DNA of 24,668 nucleotides from Amoebophrya sp. AT5.2 (taxonomy: Eukaryota > Sar > Dinophyceae > Syndiniales > Amoebophryaceae), in contig RXOD01004291.1 of the NCBI GenBank assembly GCA_005223375.1, positions 1-24,668 on the forward strand. Direction: 5' to 3'. The notes below the pieces were generated by a model. The model was not told the DNA's origin. It saw only the letters and a program-made list of their open reading frames with translations, and made no database searches. A program made the translations under genes and the position numbers. The stretch's first letter is position 1; the number at the start of each line of letters is the position of its first letter. Shown here one piece after another: positions 1 to 9,178 of this stretch.

Positions 1-3000
1 GGCGGCACCCACCGCAGCTCGGCCGTGTTCCAGAACGGGTTGTCGCGGTAGAACGCCTCGGGCGGGCCCGGCTTGTCCCACACCAGGAAGGGCTTGGGGA
101 AGTTCCCGATGCGCAGCTTCGAGTGGAAAAAGTTCTGCCCGGGCACAGCCTGCCGCGCGATCCCGCAGGTGGAGCACTCCCACTCGAAAATGAGGCGCGC
201 GTCCCCCGTCACCTCGCGAAACATCACCTGCACGTGGTACAGCCGCTCCTTCGTCATGTAGATGGGCTGCACCTGAATAACGCCGGCGTCGTCCGACGAG
301 ACCACCAGCGTCTCGTCGATCCACAGCTTCGCGCTGTTGTCGAAGGTGAGGTAGAAGGTGTAGAAACCCACGCTCGGCACCGACATGTACCCGTCAAAGT
401 TCGCGGACACCATGTCGGCCGCCTCGCCGGACACCAGCCCGGTGCCCCAGTTGAAGTTCACCTGCGAGTCCACGGTCAACGCGGAGGCGTTCCCCTGCAT
501 CCACAGGTTGTTGAAGTACCGCCCGTTGATACCACCCTGCTTCAGCACGAAACAGTCCGCCTGGTAGTCGCCGGTGACGTGCGTCGCGTCGATCTTGAAG
601 TTCATCTCGAACTCCCCGGGCCACCCCGCGAGCTGCTTCACCTCGAACGGAATCACCTCCGAGTTCATGATCGTGTTCACGGACCTTCTACCCGCCGCCT
701 CGCACACCATCTGGATCGTGTCGTCCTGGTTCGCCTTGTTGTTAAACTCGTCCTTCGCCGCGAACGTAACCCGGTAGCCGTTGTCGCGCTGGATGCGCTG
801 GAAGAAGGTGGTGTGCGAGAAGGAGTAGACGCGGCGGGAGGTCGGGTCGACGTTCTTGGGCGTGATCACGATGGGGTAAATACCCGGCGGAACCGGGTTC
901 ACATTCATGCCGTTCACGTACACCTGCACGTCGTACGTCTTCGCGATGAAAAAGGTGTAGCGGCACTCGAACACGCCGAGCCCCATGTCGTAACAGAGAA
1001 TCTCGGGCCGGCTCGTGCCGACGTCCTGCCCCTCGGAAATCTGCGTCGGGTTGTTGTTGTTATCGCGCAGCGTGACGTTGAAACGCCCCATCGCGCCAGC
1101 CTGGGCGCCGGAAAGGCCGTCGCCCTCAAGTAGCGAGTTGGTCGGCGAGGGCTCACCCGGAAAGATGTTCACGTAGGTGATCTGCTGCAGATTGTTGTTG
1201 CTGATGGTCACGTAAAGCCGCTTCCCGGAACCGGACTGGAGAGGCGCGAAAACCACCTCGTACACGCCGAAAACGGTCGCGTGGTGGTAGAACGTGAGCG
1301 GCGTCGGGGGGGACGTGTCGATGTAACCCGAAAGCGTGAGCTGTGACGCAGATGAGCGGATATTGCCGAACGCGTCCTTCGTGTGGAGGTAGTACCTGAG
1401 AAAGTTTTGCAATGGAGGTGATCATCTTCAAATTCGAAAACTTATCTGTGTGAAGGGCCCGCCAGAGAAATTGGGGCCGCCACTTCCTAGCTCGGACTTC
1501 TGAGCCCATCAACTGCGATGAAAAACGAAGGGCTGTACGTGTTCGACTTCCCTGCCTGTGCGCTGGAAACCCCGATGCTGCACTCTCCTGCGTCCGTGAG
1601 ACTGGGCGCTCCTTCCCGCGGCATGCACACCAGCGACAGGGAACTGGCTTCCGCTGGGATGCACAGCGTCGTCTCGTCCTTCGGCAGGATGTTCAGCGGG
1701 TAGAGGAAGCAGTAGTCCGGGATCAGCTGGTCCTGGAAGCCCGTGCTCGACCAGTACAGCCGGATGTACGCCGTGCCGGCCTGGTGGCGGTAGTGCACCT
1801 CGATGGGCACGGGCGCGTTCTGCGTGAGAAAGATCTGGGCCCGCTCCGAGACCGCGCTGGTGGAGGTCCACCGGTTGATTACCATCTCGCCGTCGATCAT
1901 CACAGCGCAGGCATAGTCCGCCTCGATTCGCAAAACGTGGGTGCCGGTGGCGATCGGGAGCAGCAGACCCGTCCACTTCACGCTGAAGTAGTCCTCGGGC
2001 GAGTTCTCCACGGGCTCCGCCGGCCACACGAAGTTCACCTGCTTGTCCACCTGGGTGTACTCCGTGACCGCGTCGCCCTTGTGGTTCGTGTCGCTCGCCA
2101 GAGCGATCAAGGACTCGAAGCCCGGGGCGCGGTAGTAGAACGCGAGCAACCCGCCCGGCGCCTGCAGGCGCGTGGTCAGCGAATACGTGCCCTGCGCCTG
2201 CAGCGTGAGCAGCACGTCGTACCTTTTTGAGACCTCGTTGAAGGTCGCCTGGTTCTGCATCAGGTAGAAGGGCGGCTGCATGAACCGCGCCTCTCCCATC
2301 ACGAACAGCCCGGGCGTCGCGAGGCGGTTGCCAAACCGGTCGTTGATGTCGCACGGCAGCTTCGTCGGCATCCCCGCCTCGATCGTCGCCGGCACGTAGC
2401 ACTGCGAGCCCTCCGCGTGCGGCGGCCCCGGGTTCACGAGAAGCCCGCTCACCGGGGACTGGAAAATGTGCTGCCCGTTCGCCACCACCTCCAGCGTGAC
2501 GTTGCTCGCGGCCTTGTTCGAGCCCACCATCAGCGTGTACGTGCCGTTGTTGTTGTTCACGTAGGTCACGGGCTGGCCGCCCATGGTCACCACGAAGGAG
2601 GTCAGCGTGGGCGGCGCGATCAGGTTGTTTTTGAACGAATCTTTCCACTGCAGCAGCACCGGCTGCACCGTGCCCGCGATGTAGCTCTGCGGCAGGTCGA
2701 TTAGTGTCGAGGTGCTGGCGTTCACGGTCCCGGGGAGGATGTTGATCGGGAACGGGCCCTGCGTGATCACGGTGGTGTTGCCGAGGACGTCGATTCTCGA
2801 GACGTCCACCTGCATCACCTTGATGCTCACGAAGCGGTCGGCCCCCGCGAACGTGGGTTTTATCAAACACTCGTACACCCCGCGCAGCGTGTTGCACACG
2901 TTGTTGGTCCCGTCGTTGCAGCCCTTGTAGTTGGTGCAGGCCATCTGGTCCACGTCGTTTGTGATCGGGATCGTCTGCAGCGTCACGGACGGCGGGTCGA

Positions 3001-5700
3001 ACACTGGCGTGGACAACGCGTTCCCGAACGCGTCGCGCAGCTGCACCAGCACGGACAAATCCGTGCCCGCCTGGTGCGTCGCGGGCGGGGAGTTGGCGGC
3101 CGTGCGGCACTTCGGCGCGTAGGGGACCTCTTCGTTGCGCGCGCGGGCAATCGAGTAGGTCTGCGCCGTGTAGCCGCGGAGGTCGAAGGGCGAGCCCTTG
3201 ATGTTCACGCCCGCGACCTTCACGTACATCTTGTAGCTGCCCTCGCGCAGCGCGATGTAGGTGAGCCGGTACACACCGCTCCCTTTGTACACCGCCCGAC
3301 CAAAAAACTGCGTGCCGAACTCCGTGTTCAGCGGGTTCGTGTCGTCGGTGAGCGCCACTCCAGGGGAGGTGGACACATAGGAGAGCCACTCCAGCGCCGC
3401 GGTCACCTCCAGCGTGGCGTCGTCGAGCACGTTCTGGTTCGCGTCCTTCACCGTGACGTCGTAGTTCGCCTCCGTGCCGGCGATGAACTGCGACGTCGCC
3501 AGCCCGGCCGCCTCCGTCTGCGCGGCGGAGACCCGCCCCGCGCCCGCGAGCAGCTTGTACGGCGACCCGTCCAGCGCCGTCCCGGCCAAACTCACGCGCA
3601 CCTCGTAGTCACCCTGCACCTGAAGGAGAAAAAACACGATGTACAGTCCGTCCTTCGCGTCGGAGTTCACGGGTTTCGAATTCACCACCAGGTTCGCAGC
3701 GGCGTTCGGGCCGATGAACTGCACCTCGAAGGAGTCCGTGTTCGTGTTGATGTTGTTCCCCGCGCGGTCCTTCGCCTGGATGTAGAAGAAGCGCTCCACG
3801 CCGCAGTTCACGTTGGACAAGTAGGTGCCGTAGGCCTCGGAGCGGCGGGCGTCGACGACGCCGACGGACACGGTGATGTCGGTCGGGACCCCGTTCACGT
3901 ACAAAGCCTTGTACAGCCGGTCCTCGGGCACGATCTGCCGCGGCGTGGAGAAGGACGCGTACGAAAACCGGGCCGTCGCGTTGCCGGACACCTCCTTGTA
4001 CTCAAGGCGGATCGGAACGTACGTGTTCTGCGTGAGCGCGATCGAGCCACTGAACTCGGCTGAGGACTCACTCCACTTGTCGAAGAGCTGCACGTTGTCC
4101 ACCCACAACCGCGCGCTGTCGTCCGCCTCCACGTAGAACGTGTACGTCTCGGAGTGCTCCGGGACGAGGTAACCCGTCCACCTCACCGAGACGAAATCCG
4201 ACGCGTAGCCGGCGAGCGCGTTCCCGGCCCACTGGAAGTCGATCTTGCCGTCCTGCCGCGTCTCGATCGGAAGCCCGTAGAACCACTGGTTGTCCCAGTA
4301 CTGCCCGAGAAGACCACCCAGCTCCAGCGACTGGACCGTGAGCGAAAACAAACCCTTCTGCATCAGCGTCACTGTGATATCGTACCTGGTGTGGTCGGGT
4401 GAATTATATTTGAGCTTCACAAAGAACGACCTCCACGTTGCGATGTTTTTTTATTTGCTAACACTACGAGGTAACTACGCTGCAGGAGCAGCAGTCAGCA
4501 ATGTGCAACCACAATCAATCAGAATCATCGAGGGAGTTGTCTATACGTTCCGTCTGTTCGATCTATGGACGGCATGCAGCACACCGGCTTGTCCAGCAGA
4601 TCTTCTGTCCGATACTTCGGATGATCGCTCGTCACCGGCACGCATATTTGTCCCGTCACGTCCAGTTCGCACGGATTCTGCACGCTGAGGATGTAGAATC
4701 GGTCCCCTTCCGTCTCCACCTGGCCGGTTAGCGGGTCGACGGACCTTACTCGCACTAGCGCTTCCGCGTTCGACTGCGCTGTCGCCGGGACGGACTCCGC
4801 GATCGAATCTGGCGCCGCCATCATGCGTGCCAGCTGGATGGTGTTCTCCGCGTTCCCGCTGGTTCCGACCCTGTTCAGCGCGTACACCCGGTATCGGTAG
4901 ATCGATGCGGGCAGCAGCCCGCGCACGTCGGTCTGGAACACGTTCGGGTTCGACGTGCCGTTGTACAGCACCTTCCAGTTGTTCTGCATGTTGATGTCCT
5001 CCATCACGACAAAACCCAGCACGGGCGACCCCCTCTCGTCGGGCATCTGCCACCCAATCCGCACGTCGACCGCGCCAATCTTCGTGAGCGTCGGTTTCTG
5101 GTCCAGCGCGTAGACGGGCACGCCAGCGGACACGTAGGAAACCTAGCAAGAGTGAGTTTGATTTTGATGATCAACTAATTTACATGTGCAGAAGTTGTGC
5201 TGGTCGTAGTGATTTCGATTCATTCGAGGTATTACCATTACCACCTGGGCCTGCCAGTGTTAATAGATGAAGTAGTACAACGTTCTATGTTGAGGCATAC
5301 AACTCAACAGTATACCTATTCAACGTCAACCGTCACCCGGTAAGACAATTACCATGTTCGACAGCGGCCCGTTGTTCATTGCGGCGTCTTTCCCGCGCAT
5401 CTGGAATCGGTAGTTTTTGTCGGTCGCAAGCCCGTTCAACTCGATCTGATCGAGACAGCTACCTGCGTGCACTTTCTGCCCCAGCGGCCCTCCTTTGCCG
5501 TTGTCCATGTTGACTTCGCAACTCGTCGCTCCCTCTGGCGGGTCGAGCCTCAACACTATTCTCCCAACGTCGGACGAAACCAATATCGGCGGTTTCGCCG
5601 GCCCCACATTCGCGAGCGCGGTGTGAAACAAACCCAAGGTGGTCACGGCGAAAGCCGCCAAGCGACCGCAAAGCGGCCGGAAAGATTTACTGGGTTTCAT
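1..5700 (-). CDS. Secreted/surface modular protein with FN3, PA14 and filamin-like repeats (3' partial)
   Basis: Four exons are seen, at 5700-5353, 5142-4547, 4385-1539 and 1395-1, giving 1,728 residues before the window edge. The ATG at 5700 is chosen because it opens a clear signal peptide (residues 1-30, basic start, hydrophobic core, cleavage after ALA). Two fibronectin type III-like domains follow (about residues 31-120 and 130-220), then a short Cys-bearing linker. Next come PA14 domain 1 (bases about 3900-4320), five filamin/Ig-like repeats, PA14 domain 2 (about 1690-2150), three more repeats, PA14 domain 3 (about 150-530) and the start of another FN3-like unit. The PA14 domains show the typical GxYxxN start, DDSARLWVDN/DNSAKLWID core and a late FxW or LYW strand. 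PA14 domains often bind glycans, so adhesion or matrix binding is plausible; the ligand is unknown. The reading frame stays open upstream to an ATG at 5997, which would bury the signal peptide. No membrane anchor is visible in the part present. Confidence 0.85.
739..3776 (-). repeat. Eight filamin/Ig-like repeats with a [KRN]DxxxN signature
   Basis: The protein-level repeat is marked by an AG-containing strand followed by a charged residue, D, a three-residue spacer and N, as in KDAFGN or RDAFGN. The signatures lie at bases 3752-3776, 3429-3452, 3020-3043, 2623-2647, 2328-2349, 1362-1381, 1051-1070 and 739-759. This is the hallmark of filamin/ABP280-type immunoglobulin folds. Repeats 1-5 sit between PA14 domains 1 and 2, and repeats 6-8 between PA14 domains 2 and 3. 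The repeats are diverged in sequence, so they are old rather than recent copies. Confidence 0.75.
1396..1538 (-). other. Intron 3 of the PA14/filamin gene (143 bp, GT-AG, phase 2)
   Basis: The donor is AC|GTACAG and the acceptor CTCAG|GTACTA. The join restores the filamin strand AGKSNT-YYLHTKDAFGN, matching the pattern of the other repeats. The upstream frame otherwise runs to a stop at 1487 and the downstream frame has no start. Confidence 0.8.
4386..4546 (-). other. Intron 2 of the PA14/filamin gene (161 bp, GT-AG, phase 2)
   Basis: The donor is AAC|GTATAG and the acceptor ACCAG|GTACGA. The join gives RTDGT-YDITVTL, leading into PA14 domain 1. Base composition drops to AT-rich inside the intron, and both flanking frames meet stops. 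Confidence 0.85.
5143..5352 (-). other. Intron 1 of the PA14/filamin gene (210 bp, GT-AG, phase 0)
   Basis: The donor is ATG|GTAATT and the acceptor GCTAG|GTTTCC. The join gives GPLSNM-VSYVSAG, a normal last strand of an FN3 domain. The intron is AT-rich compared with its exons. Confidence 0.85.
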
Positions 5701-6927
5701 TCTGCTTCGATGCGTGTCGCTGTGCTGCGCCTTCACGTCTGAGTTCCGTCTCCTGCGGCGCCGCCAGTCCCAAACGACGGGTGCGTCAGGACGCTTACTC
5801 AAAAACGATGTGCCGAACGATGAGCCGGTAAACCGTTTTTCGGCAAATCTAGTCGCAGATGCTGAGCCTCCCGCTCGCGGAGAAGTCTCATCCACTGCGT
5901 GGTCGTGCAGTTCCTCCTCCCTCGCCTTCTCCTGCTGTCGCCATCGTTTGACCAACGGAGGGTCACCTGTCGAAGATGACGATGGCGTGCGCTCCATCTT
6001 GATGGACTAACCCTCTATATCTAGTCCCATCACGCCACGACCAGGGACCTATCCGACCGGATGGTGTTTTTGGTGGTTGTTTTGTTGATGGTGCGACTGT
6101 ATGGTATTGTCAGTCTCTTCACTCTTAGACTGGGTCACAGTCCCAGGAAAACGGTGTAACAATCAGTTACATTTCTCGTATATGCCGTCTTTGCATGGAC
6201 TTAATTTGAGGATTGTGCTATGCATTAAGACATCCGTTTGCGCTGACCAGCCAACTTTTGCAAACTTCTACCTACATCTCTCTCTCTCTCTCATGCGTTT
6301 TGTAAATGTGTTTTTCTTGTAAAAGAAAGTATACGGGAGACGTGGCGTCGCCTCGACCTGGAGAAAATCGGGTACACACAGCGCTAAGTAACGAGGTCGG
6401 ACGGGAAAATATTAATATTTTGACTGCCCACAAAAGAACGCACAGACGTCGGTCTCTCTTTTTTGCAGAAATCCACGCTTGTCACATCGCTCTCTCTCAC
6501 TGGCTGAGTCCTTTTTCCTTCGTGTCCTCTCAACTTTCTCCGCCGTCTCTCGACAAATCATGAAGCTGTGTTTGCATTCATTTTTGATTCTCGTCCCGTT
6601 CCGTGATCTATCACTTACGGGCGTTGTAAGACGCTAGTGCATTACTGCACGCGGCCGTGCAGCACGAGGACAAGAAAACCGAAAACTTTTAGGTGCCGCC
6701 GACGGTTGGCATTAGCAGGCACAGCGGTTACTGTCTCGCGTTGATTTTTTGTCGCTATTTCGGATCTTGATCCCGTCTAGATGCATGAGCATTTCCTTGT
6801 CGCAGCTGCAGAGTCTCTGAAAATAAACAAGAAGGGCGTCGCGTCTGTTGCTTCCTCGCGCGGGAATGAGTGCGTGCCCACGGACAACGCAAAGCGCGGC
6901 GTCGATGAAGAAGCGATAAACTTGACG
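5701..6927. other. Intergenic region between the folate-receptor-like gene and the PA14/filamin gene
   Basis: This gap of about 1.2 kb must hold the 3' end of gene B and the promoter and 5' UTR of gene A. Bases 5701-5997 stay open in the gene A frame and may be leader or an alternative N-terminus. The remainder is mixed AT-rich sequence. Short plus-strand ORFs at 6101-6563 and 6781-7005 show no recognisable motif. I see no tRNA, rRNA or snRNA fold that I could defend. Confidence 0.5.
6277..6292. repeat. (TC)8 microsatellite
   Basis: Eight perfect TC units in the intergenic region upstream of gene A. On the gene strand this is a GA repeat. It is a simple repeat with no further support for function. 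Confidence 0.9.
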
Positions 6928-8676
6928 CTAACTGATCGCGGCCCCTTGCTGCGGTCGTCTCTGCGTCAATTCCGCGCCGCCGTCGCCGCGGCCAGCGTCT
7001 TTTGAGGAAGACGATGATGACCCCTCGTCGCTTTGTAGAAGAGGAGCCTCAGCCAAAAACGGCTTTCCATTTTCTCCACCGAGCGAGGATTGTGGTGACA
7101 GATCACTGTCGCCCCCGTCAAACTCTTCCCCTTCTGGTTCGGGCTCCACGTCCCCTGGTGGCTCGCTCGATGTTTTCCCGAAGATTTTCACGTCGCCCGG
7201 CGGATAATACCGGAATTCGCTCCCTCGACCTCGGCCCCGCGTTCTGTGCTGTACTTGCACGAGCCCGAGCGAACTCAAGCAGCCGAGCACCAGCGGCCAG
7301 CCCTGTCGGTAGTCTAGGTGGATGAGGACGGCGATCAGGGCGACGTTTATCGCGATGATATATGGAACGTACTTGCTGAAGCCCTCGTGACCCGTGATGC
7401 GCAGGAAAGTGTGCCGGAGGTAGCGGTATATAAGCTGGTGCGTCCGGATGAAGATATTGTCCGACAGAGGCGCTTCGTGAAACCCGGGCGTTGAAGTTCG
7501 CTGATAATGCGTGCCGGCTGGAGGCCACTGAATTGAACAAGATGGCAGCATGTAAAATCGCATCAATTGCTAAAAATCAATTCAAATCCGGTTGCTGTCC
7601 AGGCGGTAAAAGGGCATCACTGTGAATGAGCAAGAGCGTCTATCCATTGATTATGATTTGTGCGCGTCCTAGTACTTTTACTTCAGGCGCGACATCAAAA
7701 GACCCTCGTACCTTTTCTCCCTTCTTCGTTTTGCTCGCGGGCACGCCGTCCCAGCACAGGTCCGGCTCGTCCAATGGGTTTGCGACCTCAATCTTGTGAA
7801 AATTCACAAAGGCGCTCTCGCAGAATTCGATCACGTCGTGTTTTGGTACGAGGTCTCGCAGAGTCAAACAGCCAACGTCGTTGTTGCAGGGAACCAGCTC
7901 GGCATTGCCGCGGGAAAACCAAAACTCGTCCTTGCACGCGTAGTACCAGCCCTCGCAAAAAGAGGGACACATGTGGATGACGCCCTTCGTTGAGAGCAAC
8001 CCCGTACCGACGTCCCCGTCGCACTGCGAACAGAGAACAGACCGCGTCAGATTCTGACACCTGAAGTTCGTTTGACGCTCCAAAAAAGAAGTCATAGCTT
8101 CGCCTTCGTTGTAGCGATGATGAAGATGAAAAGCAACACATTTATAAATCATACATCAAGGATCAAAGTATCGACGAGGAACTACTGCGAGCTTTTCATC
8201 ATCGGCACTGCATGTTCGTTCATCTTGCTTTTCACTCGGTTGGCGTGTGGTCTCCTGCAGCAGGTGTATGGCGCATGCTCCAAGCAATAGTCGAGTGTAG
8301 CCACATCCACTGCTGTTTCGTCTGGCGTAAACGTCAGCTCGGACTTGCACATTGGCGCAGGCTCAGCAGGATCTGGCGTGTGAATGGGAAGACCTTTCTT
8401 CAGCTGCATGGGCGCGTGGTGTTGTTTACTTTAGGAGGTTTTAAATTCAATTTCAAATTCAAGATTCAAGGCGTAAAATATTAATTTAGGGGCCATGTTG
8501 TTGCCTTGCTTTTTCTTTCCTGGTGGCTTGTCCTTCTGGTCCCTGTCCTTTCTTGCCCCATATGATTTTTCCTTTTTCGTCTTTCCCTTCTTTCCGCCGT
8601 TTTCGCCTGCTGAGACCGCCCAGCTAAGGCTGTTGAGCACTGCGAGTGCAAGCAGAGCGCGCCGATTCCTTACCAT
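6928..8676 (-). CDS. Type I membrane protein with folate-receptor-like Cys-rich ectodomain
   Basis: Four exons at 8676-8505, 8393-8186, 8060-7712 and 7527-6928 join in frame to 442 residues. Residues 1-23 are a signal peptide ending VSA, followed by a Lys-rich stretch. Residues 73-229 hold 14 cysteines in an order like the folate receptor family (Folate_rec): an early YCxxxxxxTCC element, then CSQC, MCPSFCEGWYYACKDEF, a VPC segment and a late FCE. One N-glycosylation site (NLT) lies inside. A single transmembrane helix spans about 297-314. The tail (317-442) is acidic and Ser/Gly-rich with a run of six serines. Vertebrate folate receptors are usually GPI-anchored, so a helix plus long tail differs. 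Family members bind diverse ligands and the folate-contacting residues cannot be checked by eye, so the ligand is unknown. The first exon join is the weakest. Confidence 0.75.
7528..7711 (-). other. Intron 3 of the folate-receptor-like gene (184 bp, GT-AG, phase 0)
   Basis: The donor is AAAAG|GTACGA and the acceptor TTCAATTCAG|TGG, with a T-rich stretch before it. It removes an in-frame stop at 7640. Two other in-phase GT donors lie just downstream (after PEV and KV codons) and another CAG acceptor lies 24 bases downstream, so the exact ends could shift without changing the frame. Confidence 0.65.
8061..8185 (-). other. Intron 2 of the folate-receptor-like gene (125 bp, GT-AG, phase 2)
   Basis: The donor is CGCA|GTAGTT and the acceptor AACTTCAG|GTGTCA. 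It joins the TCC-bearing half of the Cys-rich domain to the CQNLTRS...CSQC half, keeping the expected cysteine order. Confidence 0.8.
8394..8504 (-). other. Intron 1 of the folate-receptor-like gene (111 bp, probable GC-AG, phase 1)
   Basis: Between the signal-peptide exon and the next exon there is no GT before the exon frame closes, except one at a stop-flanked AAAGTAAAC. The best join is CAAG|GCAACA to AAAG|GTCTTC. An alternative is AAAAA|GCAAGG to CTAAAG|TAAACA. Both need a GC donor. Confidence 0.5.
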
Positions 8677-9178
8677 GATTGATGTTGGCTTGATGTGTTT
8701 CTTTGCGTCTCAAGAAGAATTTACAGCCGGAGTGAACGGTACAAAAAAATTCTTTGTTGCGCTAAAAATGTGGAAGATGCTACGTACAACAAACGTGCGT
8801 AATCCAATTCCAATCTACAATGGGAAGTGTGCCGCGGCCTGTGTGCTAAAGCTAGGTCGTGATTCGGATCGATATACGCTTTCTTGAATTTTCTTCAATG
8901 GGATGCACGAAGGGGAAAACATGAGCGACGAAGGGCATTGCAGCGAATCAACGCGTTGATCACGGGTCAAAGGTGCTACCGCCGCGGAGAAGTGATCCAT
9001 CTACCGAAAAAACTGTTTTTGCGCGGCACCAGACTCGCATTCGATTCTTCAATGGAGAACAGCAGTGAATCAATTGGGCATTATTTCCAAGCCGCGACGA
9101 CCAGTTTTCTTCACCGACGGACATCCAAAAATTGACTCCGTCGCACGAAGGCGGACCTCTCCTGCCGGATCCTCTTTT
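8677..9178. other. Intergenic region between the ferlin stop and gene B start
   Basis: About 500 bp that must hold the ferlin 3' UTR and the gene B promoter and 5' UTR. Short ORFs on both strands have no recognisable features. I see no RNA gene and no long repeat. Confidence 0.5.

Noticed and set aside
123..1133. 336-codon plus-strand open frame rich in Val, His and Arg
   Set aside because: It is the antisense of PA14 domain 3 and filamin repeats. The Val/His/Arg bias is the usual shadow of a GC-rich coding strand.
1509..3389. 626-codon minus-strand open frame in a second frame of gene A
   Set aside because: It overlaps the frame that carries clear filamin and PA14 motifs and has a skewed Arg/Ala/Gly/His composition.
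3074..4063. 329-codon plus-strand open frame
   Set aside because: Same reason: it is antisense to filamin repeats and PA14 domain 1, with no recognisable motif.
6101..6563. Two short plus-strand open frames in the A-B gap
   Set aside because: They are AT-richer than the real exons, overlap a TC microsatellite and show no motif or domain.
8666..8676. Donor-like GTAAGG directly after the gene B start codon
   Set aside because: The sequence after it encodes a clean signal peptide in frame, so treating it as an intron would remove the targeting signal of a cysteine-rich ectodomain.
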